A DNA stretch of 64,000 bases from Schistosoma haematobium (Eukaryota > Platyhelminthes > Trematoda > Strigeidida > Schistosomatidae), in assembly GCF_000699445.3 (NCBI RefSeq), contig NC_067196.1, positions 37,220,616 through 37,284,615 of the forward strand, written 5' to 3'. How positions within the stretch are numbered: position 1 is the first letter of the stretch; every line of letters starts with the position of its first letter. Below are positions 22,850 through 35,900 of this stretch, in pieces. The translations under genes were made by a program, and so were the position numbers. The notes under the pieces were generated by a model. That model saw only the letters and a list, made by a program, of their open reading frames with translations. It was not told the origin of the DNA and did no database searches.

Positions 22850-24371
22850 CTAAACTACACATTGTAACCTTCAACGTACCCACCCTACGTCAAATCGGCA
22901 AGCAGGCCTCCTTGACTAAAACCCTAGAATCTCGTAACATTAATGTATGCTATGTCTTCAAAACACACATACAGGATCCTAGTGTGCTCAGTCACTTAGC
23001 CTCACCTCGCCAAAATGGAGGGCCCCCGTTTATCTGGAGACCCGGTGACTTTCTCTCAGACTGTCAGGTGTAGACGTGGCACTGAGTACGAGGACAGAAC
23101 AAGCACTATTAGAATGCATCCCCATTAACAGTCGTCTATGCGCTTTTCAGCTAAACGGCTCCGTAAGAACTCGGAAGGATAGGGACACACGTCGTTGCCT
23201 TTTCATTGCTTCTGCCTACTCTCCAACTGAATGCAGCCCAGATAAAGTAAGAGATGACTTTTACAGAAAGCTTTCTGAAATTTTTCAAAACGCTTAACTC
23301 TCATACATATTACTCGTAGCAGATGACTTTAATGACCAGGTAGGTGGCTTAAACCAAACAGAAAGATATTCAGGTGAGTATTTTAGTATTCTGGCTTAGT
23401 GAACAGACAGTGGTGAACATCTGCTGCAACTGTGCTCGGACGATCGTTTATTTCTGACAAACACTGATTCTGAGCATAAGGAGAGACATCGTCTAACATG
23501 GCGACCCCCTACACCAAACCAACGATGGTCACAAATAGACCATATTGCCATCAGTCATCGTGGGAGAGGGTCGATAGAGGATTGTCGCTCATTCTGGAAT
23601 ACCTGCTTCGACTCCGACCATGTTCTAATGCGGGCACGCATCTACTTGCGCCTCTTTGGACGCAAAAATGTCCCACTGAAAAGACTCATTAGAATTGGTC
23701 ACAATCACTTATCGTCCCAATATATAAGAAAGGGTCAAAATCATCCTGTGACAACCATAGAGGGATTAGTTTAACTAATGTAGTATCTAAAATACTAACC
23801 TTGATATTTATCGGACTCCTAACTAAGACTCGTGAACTGCAAACACGAGAGAATCAAGCCGGCTTCAGACCTGGTCGTGGCTGCATCGACCACATATTCA
23901 CCATTCGTCAGGTTCCAGAACACAGGCATACTTATCGGCGTCCGACAATGGTAGTCTTTCTTGACTTAGAAGCAGCATTTGACTCTGTAGACCGCGAGAT
24001 TCTGTGGCAGTGTTTGTCAATGAAAGGCGTACCTCAAAAGTACATAAACATTGTGAAGGCTCTTTACTCGAACACTACTAGTGGAGTGAGAGCTTATGGC
24101 GAACTGTCATCCGATTTTACAATTTCAAGTGGTGTCCATCAAGGCTGTCCACTTTCTCCTTTTTTTTAACTCCATCATAGACCTACTGATGGAAATAACT
24201 TTCTCGTCGACTGAATTTTCGGGCATCGATCTCCTACTAGGAGGTACAGTTATTGACTTAGAATACGCAGATGACACTGTCCTCTTTGTTGAAGACGCTA
24301 AAAAATACAGTGTTTTGGTAGCACTAAGCAACAATGTCAGAATGTTTGGAATGCACTTCTCTCCCCTCTAA
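22850..24371 (+). pseudogene. RTE endonuclease/reverse transcriptase remnants
   Basis: Endonuclease motifs are read in shifting frames: KLHIVTFNVPTLRQIGKQAS, ESRNINVCYVFKTHIQDPS (normally CVSETRIQDPS), then VADDFNDQVGGLN. RT motifs from 23700: PIYKKGSKSSCDN, GISLTNVVSKIL, NQAGFRPGRGCIDHIFTIRQ, VVFLDLEAAFDSVDR, SSGVHQGCPLSPF and LEYADDTVLF. The Asp pair is intact. There are several stops and frameshifts, plus a deletion between the two domains. Confidence 0.8.
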
Positions 24372-24489
24372 ATGCAAGTTGTTGTTTCAGGCCTGGTCTG
24401 CGTCAACCCTTGAACTACAGATAGCGAGTGAAGTAATCGAACGCTTGGACAGCTTCATTTAGGTGGTGGTTGGAGGTAGTCAACAGGAA

Positions 24490-24534
24490 ACCCTGGACCC
24501 GGGTTTCGTGCTACTTGGCACTCGTCAGCAAGGT
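24490..24534 (-). ncRNA. Hammerhead ribozyme, intact core
   Basis: Minus strand order: stem I strand accttg, core CTGACGAG, stem II tgc-loop-gca (24520-24509), CGAAA, a very short stem III ccc/ggg, cleavage triplet GTC (24498-24496), and cagggt, which pairs fully with accttg allowing one G-U. Every conserved core base of a type I hammerhead is present. The tiny stem III is typical of schistosome satellite/SINE hammerheads, which may act best as dimers. Confidence 0.85.
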
Positions 24535-24565
24535 GTACCTGTAATCTTGAGGGAACTGGTGCTCC

Positions 24566-24635
24566 CTGGCGGATTCGATCTCGTGTCACCCAGCTTCACA
24601 GTCAGAGACGTTACCACTGAGCTATCCGAGCCGTG
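24566..24635 (-). other. tRNA-like Pol III promoter region of the SINE
   Basis: On the minus strand, tagctcagtggt matches box A and gagatcgaatcc matches box B at tRNA-like spacing. It lacks an acceptor stem and an anticodon arm that pairs, so it is a SINE head, not a tRNA gene. Confidence 0.6.
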
Positions 24636-24663
24636 ACTAACCTCCTGTAGGACTGAGATGTAA

Positions 24664-24988
24664 TCACAATTGATTGATTACTGGGTGGTGATCAATCTCA
24701 TGCTTGTCTAGTCCTTATTAGTGCAGATCGAATGCTATCGATCATGTTGCAATGTGGCCACCAGTCTAGGTGACTCGACACTGCGGGCACTATGTATTGA
24801 GATTAGATGGTGGTTGGAGGTAGTCAACAGGAAACCCTGGACCCGGGTTTCGTGCTACATAGTGCCCGCAGTGTCGAGTCACCTAGACTGGTGGCCACAT
24901 TGCAACATGATCGATAGCATTCGATCTGCACTAATAAGGACTAGACAGGCATGAGATTGATCACCACCCAGTGATCAATCAATTGTGA
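24664..24988. repeat. Long inverted repeat, 133-bp arms
   Basis: Left arm 24664-24796 and right arm 24856-24988 are reverse complements with about two mismatches, around a 59-base spacer (24797-24855). The spacer repeats the SINE tail and the hammerhead's 3' half (ggacccgggtttcgtgct). A transcript would fold into a hairpin of about 133 bp. Confidence 0.9.
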
Positions 24989-24999
24989 CAGCTTTTTTT

Positions 25000-25620
25000 A
25001 TCTTGGAAGTCTGATCAGCCCTAATGGGTTGGTGTCTGACGAAATCTCAGCACGGATTCAGAAAGCCTGTTTGCCTTTTGTCAACTTACATCACTTGTGG
25101 CGAAGACGAGTTATCCGTTTATCAATTAAGGGACGAGTACGTTGGGCAGTAGTTCGTTTTGTCCTACTTTACGGCTGTGAAACGTGGTCATTATGAGTAG
25201 AAGATACTCGTAAGCTACTGGTATTTGATCATAGATATCTCAGAAATATTACTCGAATCATGTGGGATCACCGGGTAAGTAATAGTGAGGTTAGACGCAT
25301 GGTATTAGGGAATGATGGTTAATCAGTTGATGAGGTTGTGAATCTTCATCAACTGAGATGGTTGGTTGAGTTGACTGAACACTGATTACCACGTCTCGCA
25401 ACTCTGACTAGTGTTGGAGACGGCTGGAACTAGGTTAGGGGCGGCTAAACCAAATCTTGACATCAGTGCTTGAAGTCACTAACTTCTAGACTGAACCATG
25501 TTGGTGGGTGCAGACTACTTGGTAGGGGTCTGCGTGACTATCGTAACCAATGGTTGGAGACTCTGTGTAACATGGCTCAGAATCCATCACGATGGCGTAG
25601 GTGTATACACTATTTATCTT
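25000..25620 (+). pseudogene. RTE ORF C-terminal remnant
   Basis: Continues the interrupted RTE: YLGSLISPNGLVSDEISARI, then LLYGCETWS and a segment corresponding to VVNLHQLRWL; closely matched by 54895-55480 and 58318-58553. Stops occur throughout. Confidence 0.7.
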
Positions 25621-25842
25621 CTCTTAAACCGTGAGATTAGAATCCCCTCATACCTTTCTTTTTACGGACTAATTCTTTCTTCCTGTACTATATCTGTATA
25701 CACAATTTTTCTTTTATATATTACTATCATTGAAGTAACTACTTCTATAAATTTGGTGTTCATCTTGTTGTGTTAATGAGGTATGGCAACTTGGACCTAT
25801 GCATGTATGTGCCTGGTCCTACGTTGTAGCTGATCGGCTGAC

Positions 25843-26872
25843 GGGTATGTTCCAAGGGTTAATCACAAGTTAAGGAAATCCGTTTACCTAGTTTGTAGGA
25901 AAGGAGAGTATCATTTATGTCAAAAACCATTTTATAGTATTCATTATAACCAAATCTCCTTAGTCCGTGTTAAGCTAACTTACATAGATTTAACTATTCG
26001 AGCCGCGTTGTTTGTGGTAAGCCTCGAGGTTTTAGAACCGCATTGCCTTTCGTCTCATGTTACTGTTCCGAAATGTTCAAATCATCTTTTATAAGGACTG
26101 AGAGCCTGAAAGCGTTTTTTTAAAAAGTTGAACCATTAGGTTGTGTGGCCTGTGAACATGTTTTTTTTCAAATAATTGTTGAGATAAAAAAGTTTGATTT
26201 ACCAAACAATCAGTTCGAGTATAGGGCACGACTCCTTAATTTTTAGGTCACATTTTATGCAACCGATTATTATATGTAGACAAGAAAATCTAAGGTGTAG
26301 TGTTTAGCAGTGGATCGTTAGGTTTTGTCTTAATCCTACTCTTCCCATCGTCCTACGCATTTTATCTCGCATGTGATCAAGAACGATTACCATATCCTTT
26401 ATGAACAGTAGAGGTCTTGAAGACTAAAGCACTTGGTAACTCTAGCTTATAGTGAACTACCTTTTCAAACCTGTTGCTGTTCCAAGTGTTTTTCGAGGTT
26501 AAAAAAATGTTTATAGTGCTTTTTCAACGTGCTTTATAGATATTTATGACTGTCCTGTATTTAAAATTGAAGTTTAATGTAATTGTTGTGAATCCAATCA
26601 TATTGGTATCTTATTTTTGAAATGGTGTTTTGCTTGAGGTGTTTGAGCAGCAGTTTTAACATGTCGGGCAGCAATTGTGGTCGGATTTTTTAAGAAAGTG
26701 AAGATCACACACTACTAATTGTGTATGTAACTTTGTCAATTGATTGAATGCACTCTACCAATGGCTTTATTGTAGTAGTTTTCTTAGTTACTTTTACTTC
26801 CTTTATGTGTTTTTAAATTTAGACCAACTGATTTTCAAAGATCCATCTCGTTTAGTTTAGCTGTTTTAATTC
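25843..26872. other. Upstream flank of gene B
   Basis: About 1 kb, T-rich on the plus strand, no ORF. A promoter is expected here but no motif stands out. Confidence 0.4.
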
Positions 26873-26943
26873 ATGGCTTCATTTGCGGTCCATTATTTCG
26901 TCATTGGATTGATTTTAGCCATTGTGGGCACATTTTCTATAAG
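26873..26943 (+). CDS. Gene B exon 1
   Basis: ATG at 26873, opening MASFAVHYFVIGLILAIVGT, one hydrophobic helix; donor gtgagg, phase 2. The start is chosen as the first ATG of the only frame continuing into exon 2. Confidence 0.8.
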
Positions 26944-29900
26944 GTGAGGGCTTCTGCCTAGGTAATTAAATTTCTGGCTCTGTTTTAAATCGTGGTTAGT
27001 TTACATTTGTATGATCTTTAATAATAAGTAATTCGCGAGATAGCATTTTCACGTTTTAGTGTTAAATTTATTATTTAGGTTTTAATTTTTTCTCAGATTT
27101 CGGTGACAATACCTATAGGGAAGAAATTCTTTAATTCTCCAAAATAACTAACTGTCTCACACACTAGTTTCCTCTAAGTAGTTGTATACTAAATATTTAT
27201 TATTTATTTAAACACAAATATTGGTACAAGGAGTCAGCAAATAGATATGCGCCACATAGATCATTCGATTTGTGTGAGGGCTTGAATACTGCCCGGGTGC
27301 TCAAACCGAAGCAGGTGGTTTTCCTAGGGGGCCACATCCGGAGCCTTCGACCTAAAGTACTGATCCACAGTGCACTGGATCAACATAAGAAGATGCAGTC
27401 CCATGGAAGCCGGTGACCAACAATTGGTCCATACGCCATTTGTTTCCTTAAGATCCTGGAGCTTATGTGCACCACTGGTTTGGAATCAGGGTTTTCTAAC
27501 TCCCCTGGGTGGATTCACCGTATCCACCAACTCAGTTAAAGCGCCGGACATTCGCTTTTTATCCTCTCAATTTCGTAAAAAAACACCGCCTCGAAAAGTC
27601 AGTGAGTAGGACTTCCCTGGTAGTGGCACGTAGCCATGTGAGATCACTTTGATAGAGTGTGATGACTCTTCCCACTCTCGGCCGTACCAGGGCATTTTGA
27701 GGCTGTATACTAAATAGCATTATTAATGACCGAAATTCATTCTTTTACACTTCACCGTGAAGTACAGATAATGTTACAACACCAATTTTGCAATAGAGTC
27801 AATAATTTATGAAAACATCACATTTTCCCACAAAACAACAATTTGTCGAAAAGTGAGGATATAATTTAATCTTAACTAAGGGCATTAATTAGCAATCTAA
27901 AAGTCAAAGGTGTGCCAACAAACCAGTCGGTATGATTATGAAACCATTGAGTAACTTAGAATATTTCCATTTCTCATAGTTTCCAATGTTTTAATTTTCT
28001 GTTCGCTAAAATGGACTCGGGTGATGTATATTATTTCATATAATAGGCTATCAATTACGTATGTCATGTGGACGTTATTGATACTATATGTTATCGAAAT
28101 AATTGAAATGAGACCTCTTATATAATATATATTAGTGTTAAAAATCATTTAACTCTTATCTGATATGACAATCTATTAACACAATAAATTCCATCGGTTT
28201 TGTTGAATATTGTTATTTATTCGAATTTCTTTTTTCTTCTAGCTACCTAATTTCGACATCAGAACAGCATGCGTCTATTATCTTCCCATATATAAGGTGA
28301 GCAATTTGTGGGGTATTAGATATTTACATTTATATCTCATACATAGACTATGCTGCTTTTTACTTCCTATTTTTTGGTGCATTTTCCAGTCCCATATTTC
28401 ACCAATTTCTCTTCAGTTCGTTCCGTTTCTGTTGACTTGGCAGATATTTTGGTTTCTTTTGGCCCAGTTGCTTGTCGTTATTAGTCAGTACCTTTGGTAG
28501 TTCAAATCACATTTAGGTTTGGTTAACGTCTGGGTAACTAATTACCACATTCTGAAATGTACGCAAAATGAGTTGAATTTTTCACACAATATATTTTGAA
28601 GCAGCAAGAAATACAGAGGGAATGGTGATCATATGCACGGTAAAATGTCCAGTTTATCATGGGAAACCTCTTTCTAGGATATGAATAACTTTGTATTCCA
28701 TGGGACATCTTTACCTGTTCATTGGTAATAATTTGCGTTGGTCTGAACGTGTCATCCATTTCCATTAATCCATATATTTTATACTAATATCTAACTCTTA
28801 GAAAGCGATCATTAATTTCTACTGCTCTCCCTTTGTTTAACGGGATTTAGTAATAAAGTTCTACTATCTAATTATGTTTTTAACTTTTGTCAACGAATGG
28901 TTTGGATATATTTTTCACAATTACCAAACTTAACTTTCTTGAACTATAATATTGTTTGCAGACAGATAGGATTTTGAATGTAAGACATAATGCCATTCTT
29001 CAAAGTACTAGTTGGTTTTGCAAATGTGTGAGGAGCTACAAGCCTTAACGTTTAAGTCTTCACAATATTAAAAACCAGTGGTCGGCGACTTGATAAATCA
29101 TGCTAAATGTAATCAATGTAAAAATGAAGATCCTTTTACTGACCGCTTAATTTATTAAAGCACGGACTGTTATGTCGGAAAAGGACCTAGATTGCTTGCC
29201 TAAGTTGTATTACGTCCACTGTGATACGGATGTATTCACGAGAAAAGCAGTTACATGATCTCTCTTCCTAATCACTCATTAATTCACCGATATTGTCAGT
29301 TGGATCGGTGACCCATCTAAGTACTATTTGAAACAATAACCGAGGAGCAACAACCAAAGCCTTAACGTTCATTGGTCCTTGAGCTCCTAAACATTCGGCT
29401 AATAACAAGAGGAAGTTCGAAAACAGACCCTTTCTCTATTGTATTCAATTCAATTACAACTCAAAATCTTTACAGTAATGTACCTGAAATGTCTGACCGC
29501 AGAGAAACACAATTAAAAAATTAGAATAACTTCGTCATAAATGATGCAAAACCAAAGTAATTAAAAAAAATAAGTAATGATAAATCTGGAATAATAAGAC
29601 ATGACAAAGATTTATGGATCGAATGGAGGCTTACAAATAAGAGAAGATAAAAATACAACATTGTAATCGTCTACTAATTATGAAGTAAAATTATAAATGA
29701 TCCTTAATATATTAATCCCAAAGGTTAAATTTCCGCACCATTCGCCTCGTTATATCATTTCCGCGTGACAAATAGGATAATACAGATGAAAACGGAAGAT
29801 AATTGAACAAACGGCGTAGTCTATTTATAGTTATAATTACTATATATGCTTTTAGTTCATAGCTATCTGATTTTGAACCTTGATGTCGTATTCGATTTCT

Positions 29901-32900
29901 TTACAGTTCTCGTTATTGTTAAAATATAAGGAATTCAAAAAATCCACTAATTTGGCGAAATTGATGCTTTAGCTATCAGAAATTTCTTCATTTTTACTTG
30001 TTAGAAGATTACAGAAGGTATTTTTCGATCTAATTCATATTTTAAAAAGTTTTTCAATAATTATAAGTGTGTAGTCCATATATTTACTATCCAATTGAGT
30101 TAACACTGTGTTCTTAAGAAGCTCCAATTATTCAATTTAAAATCTTTTATTATTAGACTGCACGTTTCTTTCATGTTGTTCAGTGCTGACTGGATGATTA
30201 GTATTTTTTTAAACCTGTACTTATTTCTTTCAGCGTTTACACTTTTAAATTTTTTACTGATTATTGATACTATGCTGTCTACCTTTTTTTGCTGCTCTTA
30301 AACTAACTTACGAGATTTTGTGGTCTCAGCTTTGTTCCCGTGTATGGTCTTAACTGATCACTGTTAAAAATAATCAAACCTCAACGAAAACGTTTTCCAG
30401 TAACCCTTAATTTTAAGTGGTTCTTCTGCTGATGAAAACATTATTTCCTAATTGATAAGTTTTCTAACTGAAAGCTTGAATCGGTTTCCTAAGTTCTTTT
30501 AATAACCCCAGTACAAATCTACACGCCAAATCCGAACACATTGGAAAAGAGCTAAGAGTGATGATAAGAATTTATTTCACTCCAAAAATAGTTCGAAATG
30601 ATCTATTTCTTATTAGGTTAACGGTCAGATATATGTAAATTGAATTTGGTTGTATTTAGCAATCATAATCCAATAACTTACTATCCAAGCACATATTTAC
30701 AATATAACGTAACTAAGAACCTATAATCCTTAAGATGTGATGAATACATGTCGCATATGATTGGAAAGAAAATCAATTTCATATATCATTCTCATTTCAA
30801 TTGATTAAACTATTACTCGCTATATCATTAATTAAAACTATGTTAAAGGAAGTCATTTCGGAATCAACACTCCTCGTTTAACACTGCTTATGAATTATTT
30901 ACTCGTTTATTTGTAATATTTAGAAATTTGTTGTTTACAAAGCATTCACTTTATAATAATTTCAAATTAAATATTATTTCACTACATTTTATTATGTAAT
31001 TATTATTAGTAATTAAATTCCTCGTGAAGCAGGTTGCAGTACTCACGAAATAAAATATTTTAAGTAGTAGAAAGAAATTGAGTAATTTCATATGTATTCG
31101 GTTTTAAATTAACTCTGAAATTTTCACATATGGTTGCTTTCAAAGTTATCAAAGTATATAGTACAAAGGTCAGTTTTGGGTGTCATGTAACCGGAAGTTT
31201 ATAGATGTAATTAAGTTTTAGACATAGTTATTTAACCTTTAAAAACGTGAATATAACTACGCCACTACAATTGCAGAAGTTTTTGGTGATTAGTGAAAAC
31301 CTCTTCTTACATAAGTTGTTCTATCGCAGCAATTTTTTATTGTCTGTAGGATTGAAAAAACAATTATAACTTATATATGTTTGTTATTTTGCTTGACTAC
31401 AGATTTCTAAAACAAATACTTTATATTGAAGTTAGATTAATATGTTCGCATAATATTCTGATCCATTTATCTATTCACGTTTCATAGCGACTGATCATTT
31501 CAATCAAAAGAAATTTATGTAACGTCAAAATGTAACCCTGATAACTTCTTTATTATTTACAGACTAGTATTTGATATTTGTTTATAATTATAGATAAATG
31601 AGTACTATGTATTACTGTACATTTCATAAATGGTAGCTTTCTAATCTGTAATCCGTTAGTGTGATTCATTTGTTTACCTATATTTCGTGAATCGTTTTCA
31701 TACTTTCATTTGAATTTTTGTGTTTTTTATGTAAAGCGATTCTCTTAGACTTTTTAAATTAGCCGTTATGTTTTTAAATTTTGTTTTGTAACTCAGTGAT
31801 ACTGGTGCTCTACCGCCTGAAAGCTGCGTATTTGGTCAACTGCTCAATATATGTTCGTTTCTTTGTAAGTTGTTATTATATCTTTCGTTCAAAACGACAG
31901 GTTTACTGAAAATGTATATTATTTAATGGTGGCGTTTTCTTTGGTTGTTTTTTTTTAAGTTTGAGATTTCACTGCAATTATTGATCAAGATTTTATTTCT
32001 TTTGAAGTATTTGGACGAAGTCGATTCCAAAACCTGTCGTTAAGTAATTTACAGATTATAAAGCTTTTTTCAGAAAACTTGTTTTATAATGAACACTAAG
32101 GGAAGTTTTAATTAATGTTCTCATCAGGATAAAATAATTGTTGTCTTTCATTTTTTTAGACGTTTGTTAATTATTTGTCTGTTAGTCAATTGAATCACAT
32201 TGGACTGAATACACTAGCTAAGCTTGTTTGTTCACATTACCTAATCCAATTCGCTGTTTTGTGACATCGAGACATTTTGTGCTTGCACAATGTACTTCAT
32301 TCGATTTTCTGTCTGAACTTTTTAATTGAACTACTTTACATCAAAATAACTCTATCATAGAAATATAGTGTGTTGTTGAAAAGTAACTACCTTTCACAAA
32401 ATCCGAAGAAATTGTTATGTTCGAACAAAGAATGAATGACTGGTTACTTCTAGGAATTATTTATAGACTATTATTATATAAATATCCATATTTATATTTT
32501 TTCACAAGCTTTCATTTGACCTATTGGTTATTGTTATACGATTTACTATTCTTAAGTTATTACCAATTTGTTAATTACAGCCTCTCACACACAGTCACTT
32601 TTGGCTTAATCTTGTGTTATAGTTATTGAATATCTTCTGCGGATAGTGATGTTGCTCTCTTGGAGCTTCATTTTTATAAATTTCGAGACTCGAATTTAAT
32701 TCCGAAAAATCACACTTCTAGTAGGTCAGTACCATATAAATATTATGTGTTTACCTAGACAACTCTCATTTTAATATGCATTAGTGGCAAATGTCGTTTA
32801 TCGTTTTGCTTAATCTCTCAATCGCTGGTAATGAGAATAGTAGGTGAATAGAAATATATCAGTTCTGAGTTGAAAACTACTGTGAATCATGTATTCATTT

Positions 32901-35900
32901 CACCAGTTGAGATCATGAGTCAACCAACTAGTCGGCTAAGCGCCTGGCGCGAGACTGATAGGTCCTGGGTTTGAATCCCGCGAGGCGGGGTCGTGGATGC
33001 GCACTGCTGAGGAGTCTCACAATAGAACGAAACGGCCGTCCAGTGCTTCCAGGTTTTCCATGGTGGTCTAGCTTCAATTGAATCATGATCTCAACTGTTG
33101 AAATTACTACAATCTCCACAAAACCCCTTCTAATACTAATCATGTAGTTGTCCAGCGCGTGAAAGTAACTCCTACATCATAAACTAATAAGTCTCACGAA
33201 GTTCATAAAACAATGTGATTTTTCTAAACTCAGTTCTTTTTTCTATGACTCCGTAAGTGTGTTTTTTACTTTTTGTTATAAAGTCGTTGGTTTGAGCTTG
33301 TAGATTTCCTGTTGCTTTATCACTGACTGAAATTCAAATTTGTTTCACTATCTGGTTCTTCATTCATACTAATGTAATTAATTGCCTATCGTGAATTCAT
33401 TTATATTCACTAAGCTTCTCTGATAGTTGTTTACTGCATCGTAGGTATTAATCATTCACAAATACTACTTCAAAATTAGCTGAATTTTAACTCGTAATGG
33501 TTCTTCAGTAAAACTATCGGTAATAATTAATTACTTGAATAAATTCATAATGTGGAGTATGTCTCATTTAACTGTCACTAGTATGTTATTTAATCTGATT
33601 TTCTAAATGAATCAACATAATACTGACTGCATATCACAGTTGCTTCTTGTCTTCATATCATTTATCTTTCGGTGAAAGATATCTTGCATAGGATTACACA
33701 GCTTATTCTGCTTAGCATACGTTCTAAAATCTTTTTAATACTCGAGATTACATTTCTTTTGTTTGTCGGTTTTCAAATATTGTGCTATTTACTTAAAGTA
33801 ATAAAGTACTATCACTTTATATTTCTTAATTTTCTTAAACTTCAGTGAGTTTTCCTTCCCAAATTATGCTACCTAACACCTTTTAATCACTTTTGCCTGT
33901 TTTTTAGCGTAGTTCCAAACTTCATATATGTAACGTGGCATTTTTCTTGTAGTCACTGTAATATATCTGTTTCTCTTATTACTTATTTTTGAAACAATGA
34001 ACCCCCACAATTCTCACGATGAGGAGTAAGAACACCAAGACTCATAAAAGTGAAGATTTATTAACCTCGAAGCACGACGAAAAATTTAGTCGAAAATACA
34101 CTTGTTTATGTATTGATTTGTACATACATTTGATAATTAATAAGGAAGAAGTTACGTTTATGAAATGATAGCAAGATTACACTCTGTATGTCATGCTGGA
34201 CATAGTTCATATTAATTTAATGCAAAGAATATCATAAAATTCACGTGGTTTTGTTTGCTTGAATCTTCTCATTGATGTTTAGGACTGCAATTGATCAGCC
34301 TCGTATTGGCATATATGCATCCTGTGCGAATTGCCTCGATATTGCCTTAATTCACAAGCATTATAAGCAAAGATGTATGGCGACTGTTATAGATAGTTAA
34401 ATCCTCAAAAACAGTTCATAAGGCTTTTTGAAATTTTAAGTGACAATATAATCCCAAATACTCCAAGTTTTATATCGTATATTTTACTTATGCTAAGAGC
34501 TTTCTTTTTAGTGGCTTCTTCTCATGGACTGTTTTACCACCATATTTCAAAGGATGTGGAAAATTACGTGGTATAGCTGTTAAGTTAATTAATGTTCTTA
34601 GGTGGATCCAACAGGTATTACAATCACGAGTCAACCTTTTACCTGTAGATTCGTCTTAGATTAGGTGAAGGATCCTTCACCTTCTATTGTCTATCAATAT
34701 AGTTTTCCTCAGCCGTCATGTTTATTGTGGATAGCTGTCTAGCGATTGCAAGTAGATTTAACTTCGAAATAATACTCAAGAAAACTTACTGGTTTGTCGT
34801 GTAAGTGTACAGTTGTTAAAGTGAGCCTTTTCAGTCTTAATAAACAGAGTCCACATAAAATGATTACTATCCTTCCACATTAATTTATTTGTACTTTATT
34901 GTCATTTAGGCTGCTTGTATTTGTTTATTTTCTTTACCACAGCTTTCGTATGTATTTATTGTTGGTATCTACATGAGCGCAATGTAATATACGCCCTTGA
35001 AGGACCTAACTCTCATATTGTTTTTGCACGTATTACTTGCATCGTTGGCTGTCTAAGCGCACTGGGGATGTCAATTGTGGCTAATTTCCAGGTATTTAAT
35101 TTTTGTTGGTGTTTTTGTTCAGTATATCAGATTGTGGAATGCATAAAGGCTACAAAAGTTAGATGTGACTGTTTTAAATAACCTGAACAAAGCATGGTGG
35201 GACCGTGGGAAATAGGATTTTATCAAATTATGTTTCTTCAATCAAAATGGATACCGTCATTGCAAAGCATTGGGTCGTAAAGACGGATATTCACTGACGC
35301 ACCAGTTTTATGTTTGAGTTTACTTGATATCCATCGAATAAAAGAATCGGGAAAGGGAAAGTACATCGCCCCTAATAACCAACCACTAACCTGCACGCCC
35401 ACAGGTAAACTTAGAGGCTCTTGTAACCCATATATCACAAAATGTTGTATTTTACTGAGAAAAATTTCGGCGAAACTGCCTAAAAAGAAGTTTGTAAGCG
35501 TTTCTAGAGTTAACTTGGGATTGTTAGGTAAATTTAAATCTAGTTAGTCGTTCCAATAATCGCTCACTAGAAAATACTTTCTCATTGCCGCTAATCGAAA
35601 CTCTCTAAGTCCCGACTGGTTTGATAGTATACTTTTAGCCGACAAGCCTCTTGGTTCCACATTCAATAAAGTCCAATCCATTATATCTGCAGCACACTCA
35701 GATGAACTACTACTGATTTTTCCGAACTAGATATGGTTCATTACCAAATAAATAAATTATTATTATCATTACAGCCTAACGCGTCCCCTCTGTTTCGATC
35801 CAAAAGCACCGTTTTATGTGCGTTTTTAATGAAAGTCATTGAGGGACTTACATAGTGATAATATCATGGCTTCACCACTTCTATCCCTTACTCAGCCTGG

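Larger units (their letters stand above)
24461..24986 (-). mobile_element. Hammerhead SINE with attached inverted duplication, inserted in RTE
   Basis: Flanked by gacagcttcattt (24448-24460) and gacagctttttttat (from 24987), an imperfect direct repeat; removing the insert restores the RTE coding order LDSFI-YLGSLI. Reading the minus strand, the 3' part is a tRNA-like head (ggctcggatagctcagtggt, box B-like gagatcgaatcc), then the hammerhead, then a ctacctccaaccaccaccta tail. The other part is a long inverted repeat containing the ribozyme's 3' half again. Confidence 0.75.
22146..25842 (+). mobile_element. RTE-type LINE, decayed and interrupted
   Basis: The 5' end (cccgatcgttgttgctacct) and 3' end (ggtcctacgttgtagctgat) match the RTE at 53495-55639, which has a clear target duplication. 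The body carries endonuclease pieces (22860-23560), an RT region (23700-24371) and the C-terminal part (25000-25620). A deletion joins the endonuclease to the RT near 23695. A 526-bp insertion (24461-24986) splits the C-terminal region. Assignment to RTE follows the endonuclease-RT arrangement with a short (TGAC)-like tail. It lies between the CR1 copies and gene B. Confidence 0.8.

Noticed and set aside
24566..24635. tRNA gene on the minus strand
   Set aside because: Box A and B are present but acceptor and anticodon stems do not pair; it is the head of a SINE.
22146..25842. Target duplication around the RTE at 22.1 kb
   Set aside because: Only a short gtatgt match near both ends, not adjacent to them; not good enough to call.
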